NCBI GenBank assembly: GCA_017998735.1
Contig: JAGOCN010000100.1
Coordinates: 1 to 6,601, forward strand
Length of the DNA stretch: 6,601 nucleotides
Reading direction: 5' to 3'
Source: Giesbergeria sp.
GTDB taxonomy: Bacteria > Pseudomonadota > Gammaproteobacteria > Burkholderiales > Burkholderiaceae_C
Part shown: one piece after another, positions 5,040 through 6,601 of the stretch
How the letters are laid out: the number at the start of each line of letters is the position of its first letter
Position numbering within the stretch: the stretch's first letter is position 1
The notes under the pieces: generated by a model
Databases searched by the model: none
Seen by the model: the letters and a program-made list of their open reading frames with translations, nothing else
Told to the model about the DNA's origin: nothing
Position numbers and translations under genes: made by a program

Positions 5040-6601
5040 ATGCTCACTGTCAAACATGAATTGCTGGCCGCCCTGGCCAGCGCGCTGGAAACCGTTGCGC
5101 CGGGCGCTGGCGCCCGGGCGGCGTTCGAGTCGCCCAAAATGGCCTCGCACGGCGACTTTGCCTGCACCGCTGCCATGCAGCTGGCCAAGCCCCTCCAGCA
5201 GAACCCGCGCCAGCTGGCCGAAACCCTGCGCAGCGCGCTGCTGCAGGCGCCCGCTTTTGCGCGCTGGGTGTCCAGCATCGAAATTGCCGGCCCCGGCTTC
5301 ATCAACATTCGCCTGCAGCCCGCTGCCAGGCAGCAGGTGGTGCACGAGGTGCTGGCCGCCGGCGCGGCCTTTGGCCAGCAAAGCGACCGGGGCGAAAAGG
5401 TGCTGGTGGAATTCGTCTCCGCCAACCCCACCGGCCCGCTGCATGTGGGCCACGGTCGCCAGGCGGCGCTGGGCGATGCGCTGTGCAACCTGTTTGCCAG
5501 CCAGGGCTGGAGCGTGCACCGCGAGTTCTATTACAACGATGCCGGCGTGCAGATCGACACCCTGACCAAAAGCACGCAGCTGCGCGCGCGCGGCCTGAAG
5601 CCGGGCGACGCCGGCTGGCCCACCGACCCCGAAGACCCGGCCAGCAAGGCGTTCTACAACGGCGAATACATCCAGGACATTGCCAACGACTTTCTGGCCC
5701 AAAAGACCGTGCGCGCCGACGACCGCGAGGTCACTGCCAGCGGTGATGTGGACGACGTGGAGTCGATCCGCCAGTTTGCGGTGGCCTACCTGCGCGCCGA
5801 GCAGGACAAGGACCTGCTGGCGTTCCAGCTGAAGTTTGACGAGTACTATCTCGAATCGAGCCTGTACACCAGCGGCCGTGTCGAGGCCACGGTAAGCAGG
5901 CTGATTGCCAACGGCAAGACCTACGAGCAGGACGGCGCGCTGTGGCTCCAAAGCACCGACTACGGCGACGACAAAGACCGCGTCATGCGGAAAAAAGACG
6001 GCACCTACACCTACTTCGTGCCCGATGTGGCCTACCACATTGCCAAGTGGGAGCGCGGCTTTGCCAAGGTGGTGAACGTGCAGGGCACCGACCACCACGG
6101 CACCATTGCCCGTGTGCGCGCCGGCCTGCAGGCGGCCGATGTCGGCATTCCGCTGGGCTATCCCGACTATGTGCTGCACACCATGGTGCGCGTGGTCAAG
6201 GGCGGCGAAGAGGTGAAGATCAGCAAGCGCGCCGGCAGCTATGTCACGCTGCGCGACCTGATCGAATGGACCAGCGCGGACGCGGTGCGCTTCTTTCTGC
6301 TCAGCCGCAAGCCTGACACCGAGTACACCTTTGACGTCGACCTGGCGGTGGCCAGGAACAACGACAACCCGGTGTACTACGTGCAGTACGCGCACGCGCG
6401 CATCTGCTCGGTGCTGGCCGCCTGGCAGGAGCAGGGTGGCAGTGGTGTGGCCGAGCTGGCCGGCGCCGACCTGTCGGCGCTTGACGGCCCGCAGGCCCAG
6501 GCGCTGATGCTGCAATTGTCCAAGTACCCTGAAATGCTGACCGCCGCGGCGGCCGACGAAGCACCGCACGATGTCACTTTCTACCTGCGCGACCTGGCCG
6601 C
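5040..6601 (+). CDS. argS: arginyl-tRNA synthetase, lacking its C-terminus at the window edge
   Basis: 520 residues are visible and the frame is open at the edge; relatives have about 560-580, so some 40-60 residues are missing. The enzyme charges tRNA-Arg with arginine using ATP, in the cytoplasm, and is essential. The N-terminal tRNA-recognition domain (about 1-110) includes [15 protein letters not shown]. The class I catalytic core has the HIGH motif as H135-V-G-H138 in [21 protein letters not shown] in the middle, and the KMSKS-like loop as K393-I-S-K-R397. The alpha-helical anticodon-binding (DALR) domain begins near [10 protein letters not shown] (about 446-455). All expected motifs are intact. 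The start [12 protein letters not shown] is the usual family N-terminus in this group. The gap from the DUF2214 gene is 74 bases with no terminator. Confidence 0.97.
   Translation, partial: MLTVKHELLAALASALETVAPGAGARAAFESPKMASHGDFACTAAMQLAKPLQQNPRQLAETLRSALLQAPAFARWVSSIEIAGPGFINIRLQPAARQQVVHEVLAAGAAFGQQSDRGEKVLVEFVSANPTGPLHVGHGRQAALGDALCNLFASQGWSVHREFYYNDAGVQIDTLTKSTQLRARGLKPGDAGWPTDPEDPASKAFYNGEYIQDIANDFLAQKTVRADDREVTASGDVDDVESIRQFAVAYLRAEQDKDLLAFQLKFDEYYLESSLYTSGRVEATVSRLIANGKTYEQDGALWLQSTDYGDDKDRVMRKKDGTYTYFVPDVAYHIAKWERGFAKVVNVQGTDHHGTIARVRAGLQAADVGIPLGYPDYVLHTMVRVVKGGEEVKISKRAGSYVTLRDLIEWTSADAVRFFLLSRKPDTEYTFDVDLAVARNNDNPVYYVQYAHARICSVLAAWQEQGGSGVAELAGADLSALDGPQAQALMLQLSKYPEMLTAAAADEAPHDVTFYLRDLA

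Noticed and set aside
4323..6569. 748-residue open frame on the minus strand opposite DUF2214 and argS
   Set aside because: The sense strand carries a clear, motif-complete argS and a recognisable DUF2214 gene. The antisense translation is low-complexity and typical of GC-rich DNA.

Overview
The window is GC-rich, densely coded chromosomal DNA. Several small families typical of Burkholderiales (DUF6139-, DUF3567- and DUF3108-type proteins), a betaproteobacterial-style argS and a dispersed repeat of a kind I associate with Comamonadaceae all point to that family (Acidovorax, Alicycliphilus or Comamonas type). The genus cannot be fixed from this stretch. It reads as ordinary housekeeping and hypothetical chromosome; there is no mobile element, phage or toxin gene.

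Layout. At the left edge (1-265, minus) is the N-terminal part of an NCS2-family nucleobase (uracil/xanthine) permease. It is preceded by a G-run tract that could fold as a quadruplex. A divergent small gene (529-768, plus) encodes a 79-residue DUF6139-type protein. A 430-base gap follows, holding a weak terminator candidate, a 56-base dispersed repeat and a very strong intrinsic terminator that serves the minus-strand unit to its right. That unit runs leftward: a TonB-like membrane-anchored DUF3108 protein (1653-2993), then a DUF3567 protein (1199-1489). A 440-base divergent intergenic region holds a GC-rich inverted repeat and a second, oppositely oriented copy of the dispersed repeat.

To the right, three plus-strand genes follow: a LysR-type regulator (3434-4456), a four-helix membrane protein of DUF2214 type (4519-4965), and argS for arginyl-tRNA synthetase (5040 to beyond the window, 520 residues visible). 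LysR and argS each have a -10-like hexamer 6 bases before the ATG, suggesting leaderless transcripts. The DUF2214 gene has its own sigma70-like promoter, overlapping the LysR stop codon.

The most unusual signal is at 4490-4518, directly before the DUF2214 start codon. It is a solitary element whose 3' end (GCGTGGATTGAAAC) and hairpin architecture match type I-C CRISPR repeats, although no cas gene or array is in the window. The presumed Shine-Dalgarno lies in the 3' arm of this hairpin. It may be a relic or co-opted CRISPR repeat acting in a 5' UTR, and it is the first thing to check.
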